Assembly (NCBI RefSeq): GCF_001522545.3
Contig: NC_031771.1
Location: forward strand, 26,917,277 to 26,981,276
Source: Parus major
Taxonomy: Eukaryota > Chordata > Aves > Passeriformes > Paridae
Direction: 5' to 3'
DNA: 64,000 nucleotides
The stretch's first letter is position 1. Each line of letters opens with the position of its first letter. Position numbers and translations under genes: made by a program. Below are positions 13,353 through 24,367 of the stretch, in pieces. Below the pieces are notes generated by a model. That model was given only the letters and a program-made list of their open reading frames with translations, ran no database searches and was not told where the DNA came from.

Positions 13353-14763
13353 CTGAAATAAAACAGAATTAACAAAAGCCCACACTTCACAGGCAAGTAA
13401 ATGTGACTCCAAAAGCTGATTCTAAACAGTCATACTTAAAAATAACCCAGCTGTAATGGCTGTACACAACAAAATAACTCTCTTGCATCTGGAGAGTAGT
13501 GGGTCAACATCTGGACGGATATCAGTGACAAGTGGCCTTCCCCCAGGGGTCTATACTGGGGCCGGTACTGTTTAATACTTTCCTCAGTGACACAGACAGT
13601 GGGATAGAGTCCACCCCCAGCAAGTTTGCAGATGACACCAAGCTGAGTGCTGCAGTTGACTGCCTGAGGGATGGGATGCCATTCAGGTGGACCTGGACAA
13701 ACTCAATAAGTGTGTCCATGGGAACCTCATGAAGTTTAGTAAAGATGAGTGAAAGGTTCTGCACATGAATCAGGGAAACTTTTGATATCAATAGAGGATA
13801 GGGGGGAAAGGGACCGAGAGCAGCCCTATGGAGAAGGACTTGGGGATATCAGTAGATGAAAAACTGGACATGACCCATTAATGTGCACTTACAACCCAGA
13901 AAACCAATTGTATCCTGGGCTGCACCAAAAGCAGTGTGGGCAGCAGGGAGAGGGACATGATTCACTCCCTCTGCTCTTGTTAGAGCCCACCTGGAGTGCT
14001 ATATCCAGCTCTGGAGTTCTCAGCCAAGAAAACACATGGATCTGTTGGAGTGAATCCACAGGAGAGCCATAAAAATGATCAGAGGACTGGAGCCCCTCTC
14101 CTATGAGAAAGGGCTGAGATAGTTCAGCCCAGAGAAGGTTCCAGGGAGACCTTACTTTGGCCTTTAAGGGGGTTTATAATGATGAGGACAGACATTTTAA
14201 TAAGGCCTTTTGTGATAGGACAAGGTGTAATGGTTTTAAAACATTATATCAAAGAGGATAAATTCAGATCAGATATGATGAACAATTTTTTTCGACGAGG
14301 GTGGTGAAACACTGGAATACATTTCCCAGAAACGTGGTGGATGCCCCATCCCCAGAAACATTCAAGACCAGGTTGGACAGGACACTGAGGAACCTGACCT
14401 ATTTGAAGATGTCTCTGCTCATTGCAGGGAGGTTGAACTAGATGACCATTAAAAATCTTCCAAACTATTCCATGATTCTAAGAAATCATAGCTAATGCTG
14501 TGAAGGCAAGACCTTCCCTCAGTGATGCAGTATGAAATACACACACTGCATTTAGACCAGAAAAAATATGCATGTCTGGGGACAAACTGAGAACTCCAGT
14601 CTTTGATGTGATAGCTCCCCACTGATAATGACAGATTTAGCAAAAAAACTACTTTGGCCACCACAAATTTTCAGAATTCAAGTAATCACTGGCAACAGGT
14701 GAGAAAGTAAGAGGACTTTGATTTATACTTAAAAAGCTGAAATAATAAGCCATGAAGACTCAC
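13353..14763 (-). other. DCHS2: DCHS2 intron, mostly filled by a CR1 element
   Basis: The intron begins with donor GTGAGTC at its 14763 end and finishes with TTTATTTCAG at 13353. About 980 of its 1411 bases are a CR1 LINE copy in the antisense direction, listed separately. Confidence 0.85.
13499..14481 (+). mobile_element. CR1 LINE, 3' portion (truncated, decayed)
   Basis: The sequence matches the 3' part of the avian CR1 retrotransposon as I know it. Near its start an open frame at 13532-13732 encodes reverse-transcriptase residues, with [10 protein letters not shown] followed by FADDTKLS. The FADD box is the catalytic metal site. Frameshifts and stops follow. The 3' UTR portion reads GAACTAGATGACC and the element ends with the CR1-type octamer tail near ATTCTAAG. 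It is 5'-truncated and surely inactive. It lies antisense within a cadherin intron. Confidence 0.88.
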
Positions 14764-14902
14764 CATTCTTGTGATCAATGGAAAATCCCTCAGAGGAAGA
14801 GAGGATTTTGTAGGAAATCATTCCATTATGTTCAGAATCCCTGTCTATGGCAGAGAGTGTCAGAACAGTGGCATCCATAGAAATGAGCTCTGGCAGATTC
14901 AC
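14764..14902 (-). CDS. DCHS2: DCHS2 exon: start of an EC repeat
   Basis: The exon is 139 bp, phase 0 to phase 1. It starts at a repeat boundary with a valine codon (VNLPELISMDATV) and contains the calcium motif AIDRDSEHNG followed by ISYKI. It ends in FSIDHKNG, whose last glycine is split by donor GTGAGT. The acceptor is TTTATATGTCAG. It joins in frame to the terminal exon. It lacks an ATG-initiated frame long enough to stand out and was found by following phases. Confidence 0.93.
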
Positions 14903-16260
14903 CTGACATATAAAGCAAAAATAGAGCTTAATAAAAGATTTTAGACAGTAAAAAATGTGCCTTATTTGATCTTATTAGTACAACCCACACAGTTCCCAGC
15001 TTTGGAAAAAGTTTTACCTACCCATTTTCTTCTGGGACAAAATCAGAAAGAGTTGAGATATTGAAAGCTATCTATGCCTTCAATATGGCCAAAATTCATA
15101 GTAAGCTTTAAACAGTAGTCAAATCCATCTAGTTCATTATGACAACAAGTTCAGAGAAGAAACGAATCATGTTTTTCAAAAGTACATTTATAGACTGCAA
15201 CTAAAGGTTTTTCCCCTTGCTTTCAAAAGCCCCTTCATTTCCATACATGAAACACAGTCTGCAGTCTCTGTCTGGAGTATATGACTGCATGCTAAAAAAG
15301 CCAATATATGCAGCCTGAAAATTCCAACACTAGGGCACTTAATCACCACTGAATTATTTCTAGAATTTCTATTCTCAAAATGCTCCTTTTTTTTTTTCTT
15401 CTAGGAAGCCAAAAAAGTCCATTCCCTTTTTAAACATTTTCATTGTTTCAAGTCTAGATACAGCACTTTTGTGACCAAAGTTTCCTTCCACCTTATAAAT
15501 CCAATTTCAAATGAACAGTATGATACAGCAACTACTTCTGTCATAACTTGAAGTGTTAGTTTAAATAATTTAAACAGAGAAATTATATGTTTATAATAAC
15601 CACATACATATATTAAAATATATATGAGGAGCATAAATATGAAAACACTTGAAGGAACAATAAAAGGGTAAAAATACAGGATGATGAATAGGGAATTACA
15701 TATATCATCAACCAAAAAGAAGCAGTGTATTTTACTTGCCAAGCAACACATCAAAACATCAGGATTGTGGAAGAGAAGCTTAGCTGTTTACATTAAAAAA
15801 GTAAATAAAGCTACATTGTTTTGAATCAATTAATAATGTTCCCTATAATGTCTGCTCCAATCTACAAAACTTGCAAGTACTTGCCTAAACTGCTCTCCAA
15901 AATCAGATACGTATGAAGGTCTAAAAATCATTTAATAATAATAGTGCACTTTTTCCAGAATGTAGATTTATGATTTTAAGTTGGAAATTTACACAAATTC
16001 TGTCCACTCAGGCACACAAAAGTTTCACAGGTGCCTACGGTTTGTCCTGGAGGTATATAAGTGACTAAACTACTGTGCCTGCACATGCTCAGAGGTTGAA
16101 AATTCTTTACTAAGCTAAATGTTTAGACTTATTTCTTTACTAAAACTGTCTGAGACTTAAAAATGGAGCATTAGTAAATCCAAGTCTTCTGCAGTGCCTC
16201 ATATTTTTGGCTCTGAGGACATCTACCACACACAAAAACCACCAAGTCAAACAGCTCAGT

Positions 16261-16690
16261 TCACAGGATTGCAGAATGGCTGGAGCTATTGGGCACCACC
16301 AAGGTGCAATCCTTGGTCAGAGTAGGGCCACCTAAAAGAGGGTGCCCACAACTGCGTACTGCTGAGTTTTGAATATCTCCAGAGACAGAGACTTCCCAAC
16401 CTCTCTGGACAACCTGTGCCAATACTTAGCCACTGTTAGAGTTTGGAGAAAATCTTTAAAAAAAAAGCATTTCCTGATGTTTGAATGGAATTTCTTGTAT
16501 GTTCATTTACGCCCACTGCCTCCTGTTCTGTCACTGGACACCACACAGAAGACTTTGGGTAGTCCATCTTTACTTGCCCATGCTAGTATTTACACAGATT
16601 GGTAAGTCTGAGCCTTCTCTTCCCCAGGCTGAAAAACTCACACTGTAGGCTCTTCTGGGCCTTAGTCCAAGCCTAACCAACCCCACACCA
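16261..16690 (-). mobile_element. CR1 LINE 3'-end fragment
   Basis: On the plus strand the segment reads like the reverse complement of a CR1 3' end: TCACAGGATTGCAGAATGGC, then CCTCTCTGGACAACCTGTGCC and TTTGAATGGAATTTCTTG. These are diverged forms of the usual CR1 blocks. The right edge is approximate. Confidence 0.75.
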
Positions 16691-16754
16691 ACAAGTCCTA
16701 AGGAAACAAAACCTCTGGCAACTTACTTTTCCTGTGGCAATTTCATTAAGGCTC

Positions 16755-16986
16755 AGACTGGACATTCAGAAACATTTATTTATGTAGAGGGTGGTCAAAC
16801 ACAGGAACAAGTTTCCTCAAGAAGTGGTCAACGCCCCAGGCCTGCACATGTATAAGAGGCATTTAGCCAATGCCCTTAACAGCATGTTTTAGCTTTTGGT
16901 CAGCCCTAAAGTGGTCAGCACTTGGATTAGATGATGTTTGTAGACCCCACGCATCCCAAACTATTCTACGAGTCAATGATTCTATT
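16755..16986 (+). mobile_element. CR1 LINE 3'-end fragment
   Basis: The segment shows diverged CR1 3' blocks in the forward direction: TAGAGGGTGGTCAAACACAG, CTCAAGAAGTGGTCAACGCC, GGATTAGATGATG, and a terminal TCAATGATTCTAT. It is oriented opposite to the neighbouring copy, with the 5' sides facing each other. Confidence 0.78.
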
Positions 16987-17741
16987 TTATAGATGCTCCA
17001 TTTTCTTTAATCTCCACTTCTTACTATGGCCCACAGCTGTCCATATTCACTAAAAGAGATTTGTTTTCACTGTTGGACAACTTCACTTCTACAACAGTAC
17101 AGCAGTTTAAATGCTTGTCCAGGAGTCCAAAGGATGAGCTCTGTAGCCTCCTCAGTCTCAGGGGATGCTGGGGAGGTCAAAACTCATATCCTTCACTCCC
17201 TAGGTGAGTGCCATTGTTGTAATGCAGCACTACACATTGCAAACTTCATGTGCATCACCTACCACAGGGGCATCTGCTACACCTCTGAGGAGCTGTGTAA
17301 CTGAAAATGAAGAAATGAATGCACAGTAAATGAATGCAGGGCCAGTATAAAGGTACCAACTTGTTTCGCATTCTCTCAGAAGAAAAAAGTTCTTGACACT
17401 GGACTCCGCTCCCCAAACTGGATTGGGTTGTGTCCAGTAACTCCTAATGATGAATGCATGGTTTATGGAATACAGTTAGCATTCACACCAATTGCCTTCT
17501 GAAGACAAACCATGAACATTGAAACTGAACAGTTTCCTCAGTCCTTTTAGCAGAATTCTTAGGAAAGGGCTGGAGGTCCCTAGAAGAGCTCTGGTCTCTT
17601 TCTGCTCCATAATAGTTGGCAGAGACCTTCTCTCTCAGTGTTCACATGCATTTTAAGACAAATAGAAACAAGCACTCCTACTATTTCTCATCCTATATGG
17701 AAAGATACCACATGCTAATTGTCCATTTGCCATGTTCCTAC

Positions 17742-18028
17742 CTGATAAAAATCTTGAGTAAACACCGGAGGGTTATCATTGATATCCAAAACAAGGATGG
17801 TGAGTTCTGCTTCTGTTTGATGCACAGAATCTGAAACTATGATATGCAGTGTATACACAGCAGTTTCTTCAAAATCTAATGGTTCCACCACTATAATGAC
17901 ACCAGTGTGCTGATCGATGGAAAATTTCATTTCAGGACTAGTATCATAAATAAAACCAAACTGAAGTGCTGGCCTGGAGTCTGCATCACTTGCTGACACT
18001 TGAGTCACTATAAAACCAGGCAGGGCAT
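17742..18028 (-). CDS. DCHS2: DCHS2 exon: most of one EC repeat
   Basis: The exon is 287 bp, phase 1 to phase 0, with acceptor ATTATTGTTTCAG. After completing the split codon it reads NALPGFIVTQVSASDADS, a standard first strand and calcium motif. FSIDQHTG, the DFEE variant of DRE, and LDINDNPPVF follow. It ends at YQ just before donor GTAGGAAC, so the next exon opens with valine. The preceding exon supplies VPE, together giving the usual VPENALPG repeat start. Confidence 0.94.
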
Positions 18029-19593
18029 CTGAAACAATAATTTTGAGAATAAGTCAGAGTTAAAAGATAATGTTACAATTTCTGAAGATTTTGCTTATTT
18101 TGTAACACTGGATTTGCATATATTTAATCTTTCTGTATAACCACATCTAGATGTGTATAAATAATGTTACAATTTCTGAAGATTTTGCTTATTTTGTAAC
18201 ACTGGATTTGCATATATTTAATCTTTCTGTATAACTTTTGATATATTTAAACTTTGTGATTTACAATAATCACAATATCCCAAGAATCACAAAATCACAA
18301 GAAAAGCTATGGAAACAGTAGTGGATTTCTTCAAAGGCATGTGCTGGATCCCAATTTTAATTTGGGTTTTCTTTAGACTTTCCTAGATCCAGTGTAGTCA
18401 CAACAGTTTCTTCACCAGCAACAGGAACTTACATGGTTTCCCACAAGCATTTATGTGACATGTATTTACTGAACAATGCCACAAGAATATTTAACTAAGG
18501 CAAAGACCCAGATCTGTGTAGCACCAGCAAATGCAATTCTGGAACTTTTCCAAAGGAGAAGGCCACTAGAGAGAAACAAGGCCTTCAGACAGACCTACAG
18601 GGCACAAAAATATAAAGAAATCAAGGTATAATCCTATGAGACTGAGAAACTGCATACAGACAGCTTTTGTCATGGGCCAATTTGACAGTACCAGAGATTT
18701 CAAACTGAACCTATTAGTGATCATTTTACAAAGCCTGGAACTAACAGAAGCTAAAGCATTTCTCATTTGCATGCCTGGGGCATGAAGCCTCAAAAATATG
18801 GTGCCATGTCCTAAATAAAGTGTTTTTAAACAGAATACAAAAATCTAATTATGTAACCAGTAGTTTACAGCTGCTCTCCATCTATGAATTCTATGCTTGT
18901 CATTACCAGTGGCAGGTAAATTTAGCAAAGACTAAAACATCAGAAAAGATAAACTTGATATCTTTTGTTAACAGGAGCACTGGTGTTTATAATTTTTCTG
19001 CTGTGTATCTTAATGCATTCACATGTACAATGCCTGTATTTGAAAATTACAGACTTAGGACTCAATGTGCAGGTGTTGAGCTAATGTCACACAACATACA
19101 AGATGTATGCTGGGATGAGAACTCAGGAGGTCCTCTTAATGAACATCAACTGGATCTAGCTATAGAGTCTGATTAACACTTCATTCAAATTTACAGTAAG
19201 CATTTCTTTCATCACAATGAAGCTCAAAATGTCTCATTTTTAGAAATGGTGGTTTTAACACCAAACATTTTTATTGGAGAAGAGCAGAAATTGAAGACAT
19301 GTGAAGGGTACAATACTGAAAATGAACAGATTAAAGTTTTATTTCTGCAGATTTTTTCCCTCCTGAATTGCCTATGGTTTAATTCCAAAGTATTCTTAAA
19401 CACAGTGTCTAAAGATTAAAAATAATGTCTCTGAGAATAAAAGCAGATCACAATTTGCTTTGATATTTCAGCTTTAATACTATCCATTATAATTTTTATT
19501 ACAGTTGTTTGGTTACACAAATCACCAAAAGCACTAAATCATTATCTGAGAATTCCTAGCCTTAACAAAACTTAGCTGTACTTTCACACTTAC
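18029..19593 (-). other. DCHS2: DCHS2 intron containing a 75-bp direct duplication
   Basis: The intron has donor GTAAGTGTG at its 19593 end and acceptor TTGTTTCAG at 18029. Apart from the duplication at 18067-18235 I see only AT-rich sequence. A plus-strand open frame at 18820-19176 of 118 codons has no recognisable domain. Confidence 0.8.
18067..18235. repeat. Direct duplication, 75-bp units 94 bp apart
   Basis: The unit starting ATAATGTTACAATTTCTGAA and ending TTTCTGTATAAC occurs at 18067-18141 and again at 18161-18235, apparently without mismatches. The 19-bp spacer contains ACATCTAGATGTGT, which is palindromic. The identity indicates a recent duplication or an assembly artefact. Confidence 0.95.
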
Positions 19594-19724
19594 TTTCTGG
19601 GACCTTCACTTCACCTAGTGGTTGGACAACTGGAGCGTTGTCATTAACATCTAACACTTGTATCCTCACAATACTTGTAGCAGAGAGTCTGGGGTTTCCT
19701 TTATCAGCAGCTTGTACAACCAAC
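19594..19724 (-). CDS. DCHS2: DCHS2 exon: end of one EC repeat and its linker
   Basis: The exon is 131 bp. It completes an arginine codon split after two bases and reads LVVQAADKGNPRLSATS, the last strands of a repeat. The calcium linker LDVNDNAPVVQ follows, then VKVPE of the next repeat. The donor is GTAAGTGTG and the acceptor TTTAATTGTAG. Confidence 0.93.
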
Positions 19725-22546
19725 CTACAATTAAAGGAGGCACTAATTGTCACTTTTGATCAGAAATCACTGGATCATCCACCACTATTACAAGCAGGGG
19801 AAGTTTTAAACCCAAAAAGATTAGCCATTTCTGTTCCTCATTGTAAGCCTTAAATTCCATCTTTCTTTCTGTAAGGCTGACTGTGCACAGTTTTACTTTT
19901 TGGCTTTGCAGGAAAAATGTCCAGGAGATTCTATATGGCAAAAGAATGGTAAAATTGCACAAAGAGAAGGAAGTGTTCATCTGTACTCATTTCATCCAAT
20001 TTCATATTGAATTTAAGTGGTTAAACAACTCTTTCAAATAAGACATGGTTCTCCCATTGGTAATTCAGAGCAGGAATTAAAACCTAAGTACTAAATTATA
20101 ATTTGCAGGAACCTGACTCTCCATTATTTATGAAGGGACAAAAGGGATGTGGAAATTGGAAGATGCAAAAATGTCCAAAATATAATTCATCCAGAATGCC
20201 TGAAGACACAGAGTAGCCCTTCTATTACATTATAAATGCAAGTGATAAAGTGAAAACCCTGAATACATGTGCCATTTGATAATGGCAAAGTTCCCACTGA
20301 TTTCAGTGGGATTGGAATCTTGCTGTTAGATTAGAAAAGTTTTGCCTGTACACTTCCATTTCACATCTGCTTAAGGATGGGTTGTAAATTCTGTAAACAA
20401 CCTTTTCATTTCCACAAAAAATGCAGCAAAGAAAATGGCAAACAGCAACATGATAAACATGGATAAAAGGTTTACTCTTTGTGGGAAGCACTTTCTGAAC
20501 AATAAAAAGCAAACATAAACTGAGATTATTTGGAAGACTTTAACACTTCCCAGTAGGGAAGATTCCAGAAGGGAATGCAAAATTATATCTAACTCAACAG
20601 GTGATCTTAAAAAAGAAAAAAAAGCGAAAAAGGGAAAAATGAGCTATGTTGAAGCATATACAGGTCAACACCGAGCATCTCAAATGTTTTATGCATTAAC
20701 AAGTTTTTTCATGTTGCGCCTTTTTTTTTTTTTTTTGCCTCCCTGAAGATCTTCTAAACACTTTATTTCTCCCTCTTTCTTCTAACTAACAGTTAAGAAG
20801 TGTCAAATAGACATTACTTCCTAAAAGTTCACTTGACAGTATGGAGTACCAAGGGCTGTAACACAAGCTGTGGCTTGCAGCATTTCCATTCCTTAACCAC
20901 ACCAGCTCTACTCTGGGTATCCTTGTGGTTTCTGATCTGACAGAAGACAACTTAAATTGCAGGCTTGTATTCAATCAGTGACCATGCATAATTCCATATA
21001 GAAAGTGTATTATTTCTACATTGAATATTGGTATGGTATACATATGGAAATATTTTACTAAAAATAATCACTTTCTAAGGTTTCAGGAAAAAAACCCGCT
21101 CATAAAAACATCTTAGCCAAGGCATTAAAATTAAGGTTCTGTCAACACTTTCATTATAAACCCTGTTGTAAGGAACTTAGAACTTCTGGGGATGAAAATG
21201 TTCAATTCAGATATATAAACAACTCCTTGCAAGTTGGAGAAAACCAACAGTAACATTTTGACATCAAACAGGAAAATAGTTTTGAAAGCTGCTTTTGCTA
21301 TTCACTTTTCACCTAACAATGTACAGATTACGAACTCAGAGAGAAGGAAAATGAAGCTACAGATTCCCTGAACAAACTGTAAAACTCAAAGTCTAGAATT
21401 CAAACATAGATACTGAAATAAATCAGGCTCCCAGTTAAAGAGAGATATGAGAATTATTATGCTCCCATGCTCAACATTTCACTAACATTAAACACCCTTC
21501 ATCTGAAGGACTGATTCCAGGTGTACTAGTTAAAAATGAAATGTATTATGCTATTTAAATTTTTGAAAATCAGAATTGATGTTTTTGATTCAATGAAAAA
21601 ATGGAAAAACGCCTCCAAATTAAGTGTCCTGCACATTAAAAGTATTTTGGTGCCATTATTATCATATCAGCCGGATATCAAAAAAAACCCCACATACTCT
21701 GTCAGTCTTCTTGGACGTGGTTTTCTACAAGTTATTCTCATTGATAAGAATTCACATTGGATGTTTAAAACTTTGAGGTCCCACAGGACAGGAAAACTTG
21801 AAAATATTTTAATTGATACCACAACCAGATGGAAAAAAAAAAAAAAAGAGTAATTTCTAGTGACACATACACAGAAATAATACTTTTTGTGGAGATTTCA
21901 GCACTTAAAATGGGTCTATTAATGAATCTGTATATTCACATTTTCTCCTCAAGGCATTATTTATTTGTTTTCTAATTCCAACTATGGCATGACCTATAAA
22001 GAAAAATTGTCATGTCCACTTGACCGTATTTATTCACAGTTTCTGAAAAACAGGAAAAAATTAATACTTAGTGCAAGACAGGTTATAGATGGAAACAGTT
22101 TAAAAAGAGACTTTATCATATGATTGAGTAGAAACTTTGAACTATTGACCAATCAAAAATGAGAACATATCCATATTTCTTGGATTTGATTTGAGTGTTT
22201 TCACTGTGTCTTTATAAAGAACATTTCCCGAGAGGGAATGGATGTACAATTATTAATAAACTAAAATCCAGGAACTGTCATTATTCCTATAGTGAATAAT
22301 CACACTTACATCAGTAAGTCTTGTCATTGATTAACTAGACTATATTTCTTTCTCTAAATTTGAAAAGTACACAAGAATTTAAAGTACAAATGGGCAGCTT
22401 TAGTGCTGTTCTCAGTGCTGTCTGGCTTGCACCCAGCTTCTGTGGGTAATAGATATCAACAGGAAACTATGAAATATGTAACATGAATATTCTCAAGTTA
22501 GACTGGACAAAAATAATACATTTTTATTAGAAGCTTGCATACTAAC
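19725..22546 (-). other. DCHS2: DCHS2 intron, nothing else seen
   Basis: This intron is bounded by donor GTTAGT at 22546 and the acceptor at 19725. It contains a T-rich run near 20720 and an A-run near 21830-21847. I see no repeat family or additional exon, and the flanking exons join in phase without one. Confidence 0.75.
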
Positions 22547-22698
22547 CTGTAAGATGGAGTGTTTTCATAATCTAGGCCTGTATTAGTTGCTAGAATTCCT
22601 CGTGCTGAATCAATTAGAAATGTTGCATTTTCATTACCAGATAAAATTGAGAATTCAGTTTCTCCATTCAGCCCACTGTCAAGGTCAGTTGCAAATAC
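22547..22698 (-). CDS. DCHS2: DCHS2 exon: core of one EC repeat
   Basis: The exon is 152 bp, phase 0 to phase 2. It reads VFATDLDSGLNGETEFSIL, then SGNENATFLIDSARG, then LDYENTPSY with the arginine split at the donor. The calcium-binding DLDSG and DYE motifs are intact. The acceptor is TCACAAACAG and the donor GTTAGTATG. No ATG-initiated frame of useful length marks it. Confidence 0.93.
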
Positions 22699-24155
22699 CT
22701 GTTTGTGAGCAAACCTGAGTCTTAATTAAAAACAGTAGAATGTGATTTCAGAAAGAAAACCCTTATACTAAAGTCAGATATTTCTGATTACTTTCTTTTC
22801 GACTGCACATATTTAAATAATTCATCATCTTTGTCCCCAGCTTGAGTGTCATGTAAGGTCACAAAATCTGCTCATGAACTGCAATGGGCTGCACATGAAT
22901 GAGTAATTTAAAATTCAGCTACATAAAGCATTAGGGCTGAATGTAATCATTTTACTAATACTCTTCTATTAGAATGCTCTCCCTGTTGAGCACATAAATA
23001 TGTGCTTTCTCAGTGGTACAGGACTGACCTTTATAGTACTGCTGCTATACAAACAGATAAAGAATAAAATAATTGAACTATTAAGCTTTCAGAGGTTTCA
23101 TGGAATAGTTCATTAATTACCTTTTAAAAATACCAAACAGAAAATGTAAAAAGGGCAGAGATAATCTGTAAAGATTTGCCAACAGAATAAGGAATATTCA
23201 GCAGCAGTGAACAGGTTTCTCAGAGTCCTCTAACTCTTTGAAAAGTCATCTTTGTATTTTTTTTGGTTGCTGAACAAGCACTATAATGAGTCTGGGATCC
23301 AAAACATAGTAGAGGCAACCAGTCAGAATGAATAAAGGAAACAGAATGTATTCTGTCATAAAATTTTGATTACACATCTGGCTTGACTGCCTTTTGATTT
23401 TTCTCCATTCCTGGACATATGTTTCTCTAAATACAATGTCCATCAGTTTCTAATCACTTTGCCCAGAAGGCATTTGTAGCTTTTTCATTTATTTATTCTC
23501 TAGAGAGGGAATATCTTTAGTACCTAACATGACCCTCACCGTGACCTGACTTGCAATGCAAGAACATGTACTGAGGAAATTATGTGTTCTTCTAGTTCAA
23601 CTGATGTCTTCTTTTGCTCTAACATGGCCAGCTGGAAACATTTTGTGAGAATGGATCCATTCAGAGGAAGAAGTGTTTGCACATTTAAATTAAGACAAGC
23701 TGCTCTTTAGGCATCAGATTTTAAACTGAACATTGGGTTTGCCTCTACTAGTCTGATGAGTAGAAAGTATTCTTTTTATTTCTATAGTCCTTTCAGTAGA
23801 GACATTAATGCAAGACCCAGCCTATATTGTAACCAGAACCACAAATTTGAATGGTATTTTTCAATTGTGTGAAGATAATAACAGAATTTATTTCAAAAAG
23901 ACAATTTATATTCCAGGTGAACAGTTATTGAATGAATGATCTGATCTGAAATGTGGTCTAGAAAAAAAATCATTTAATATTTTAGATATCCAAGCAGAGT
24001 AGTAGCTACACCAAGAACCCCACTTCCAGTTTTCAAGACAGAGTGGAAACGACGTCTTTTCCAGAACAGACGTAGCAGGATTGTAGTGATGAACAGATCA
24101 GCCAAACTTTTTTTTAACTACAGCACTGTGCTTGGGAAGATATACTTCCACTCAC
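22699..24155 (-). other. DCHS2: DCHS2 intron, nothing else seen
   Basis: The donor is GTGAGTGG at 24155 and the acceptor at 22699. The sequence is AT-rich with no recognisable element. Confidence 0.75.
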
Positions 24156-24367
24156 CTGTATGATATCTCTTTTAGGACTCTGGCCTTCCCATACTGATGC
24201 TTTGTAATAGCTTTGCTCAAATTTAGGTGCATTGTCATTCACATCTTGAATCAAAACTGTCACTCCACAGTACACTGTATTGAAGCTATTTTCAGCCACA
24301 ACTGTAAGATGTACTTTATGCTTAACTTCATAATCAAGGTACTTTGGCTCTTTTACTGTGATTGTGC
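24156..24367 (-). CDS. DCHS2: DCHS2 exon: second half of one EC repeat and start of the next
   Basis: The exon is 212 bp, phase 1 to phase 0. It reads TITVKEPKYLDYEVKHKVHL, then a strand-linker part ending IQDVNDNAPKF, then the opening strand of the next repeat (YYKASVWEGQ) up to IIQ at donor GTGAGT. The acceptor, AAAAAAACAG, is preceded by an interrupted T-tract. The glycine split at its start is supplied by the short exon at 27156-27263. Confidence 0.92.

Larger units (their letters stand above)
14903..17741 (-). other. DCHS2: DCHS2 intron with two CR1 fragments
   Basis: The intron has donor GTAGGA at its 17741 end and acceptor TATGTCAG at 14903. Between 14903 and 16260 I see only AT-rich unique-looking sequence. 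Two CR1 fragments in opposite orientation lie at about 16261-16690 and 16755-16986. The rest up to 17741 shows nothing I can name. Confidence 0.8.

Noticed and set aside
18820..19176. Plus-strand 118-codon open frame in an intron
   Set aside because: Its composition matches surrounding AT-rich DNA and the peptide shows no recognisable motif.
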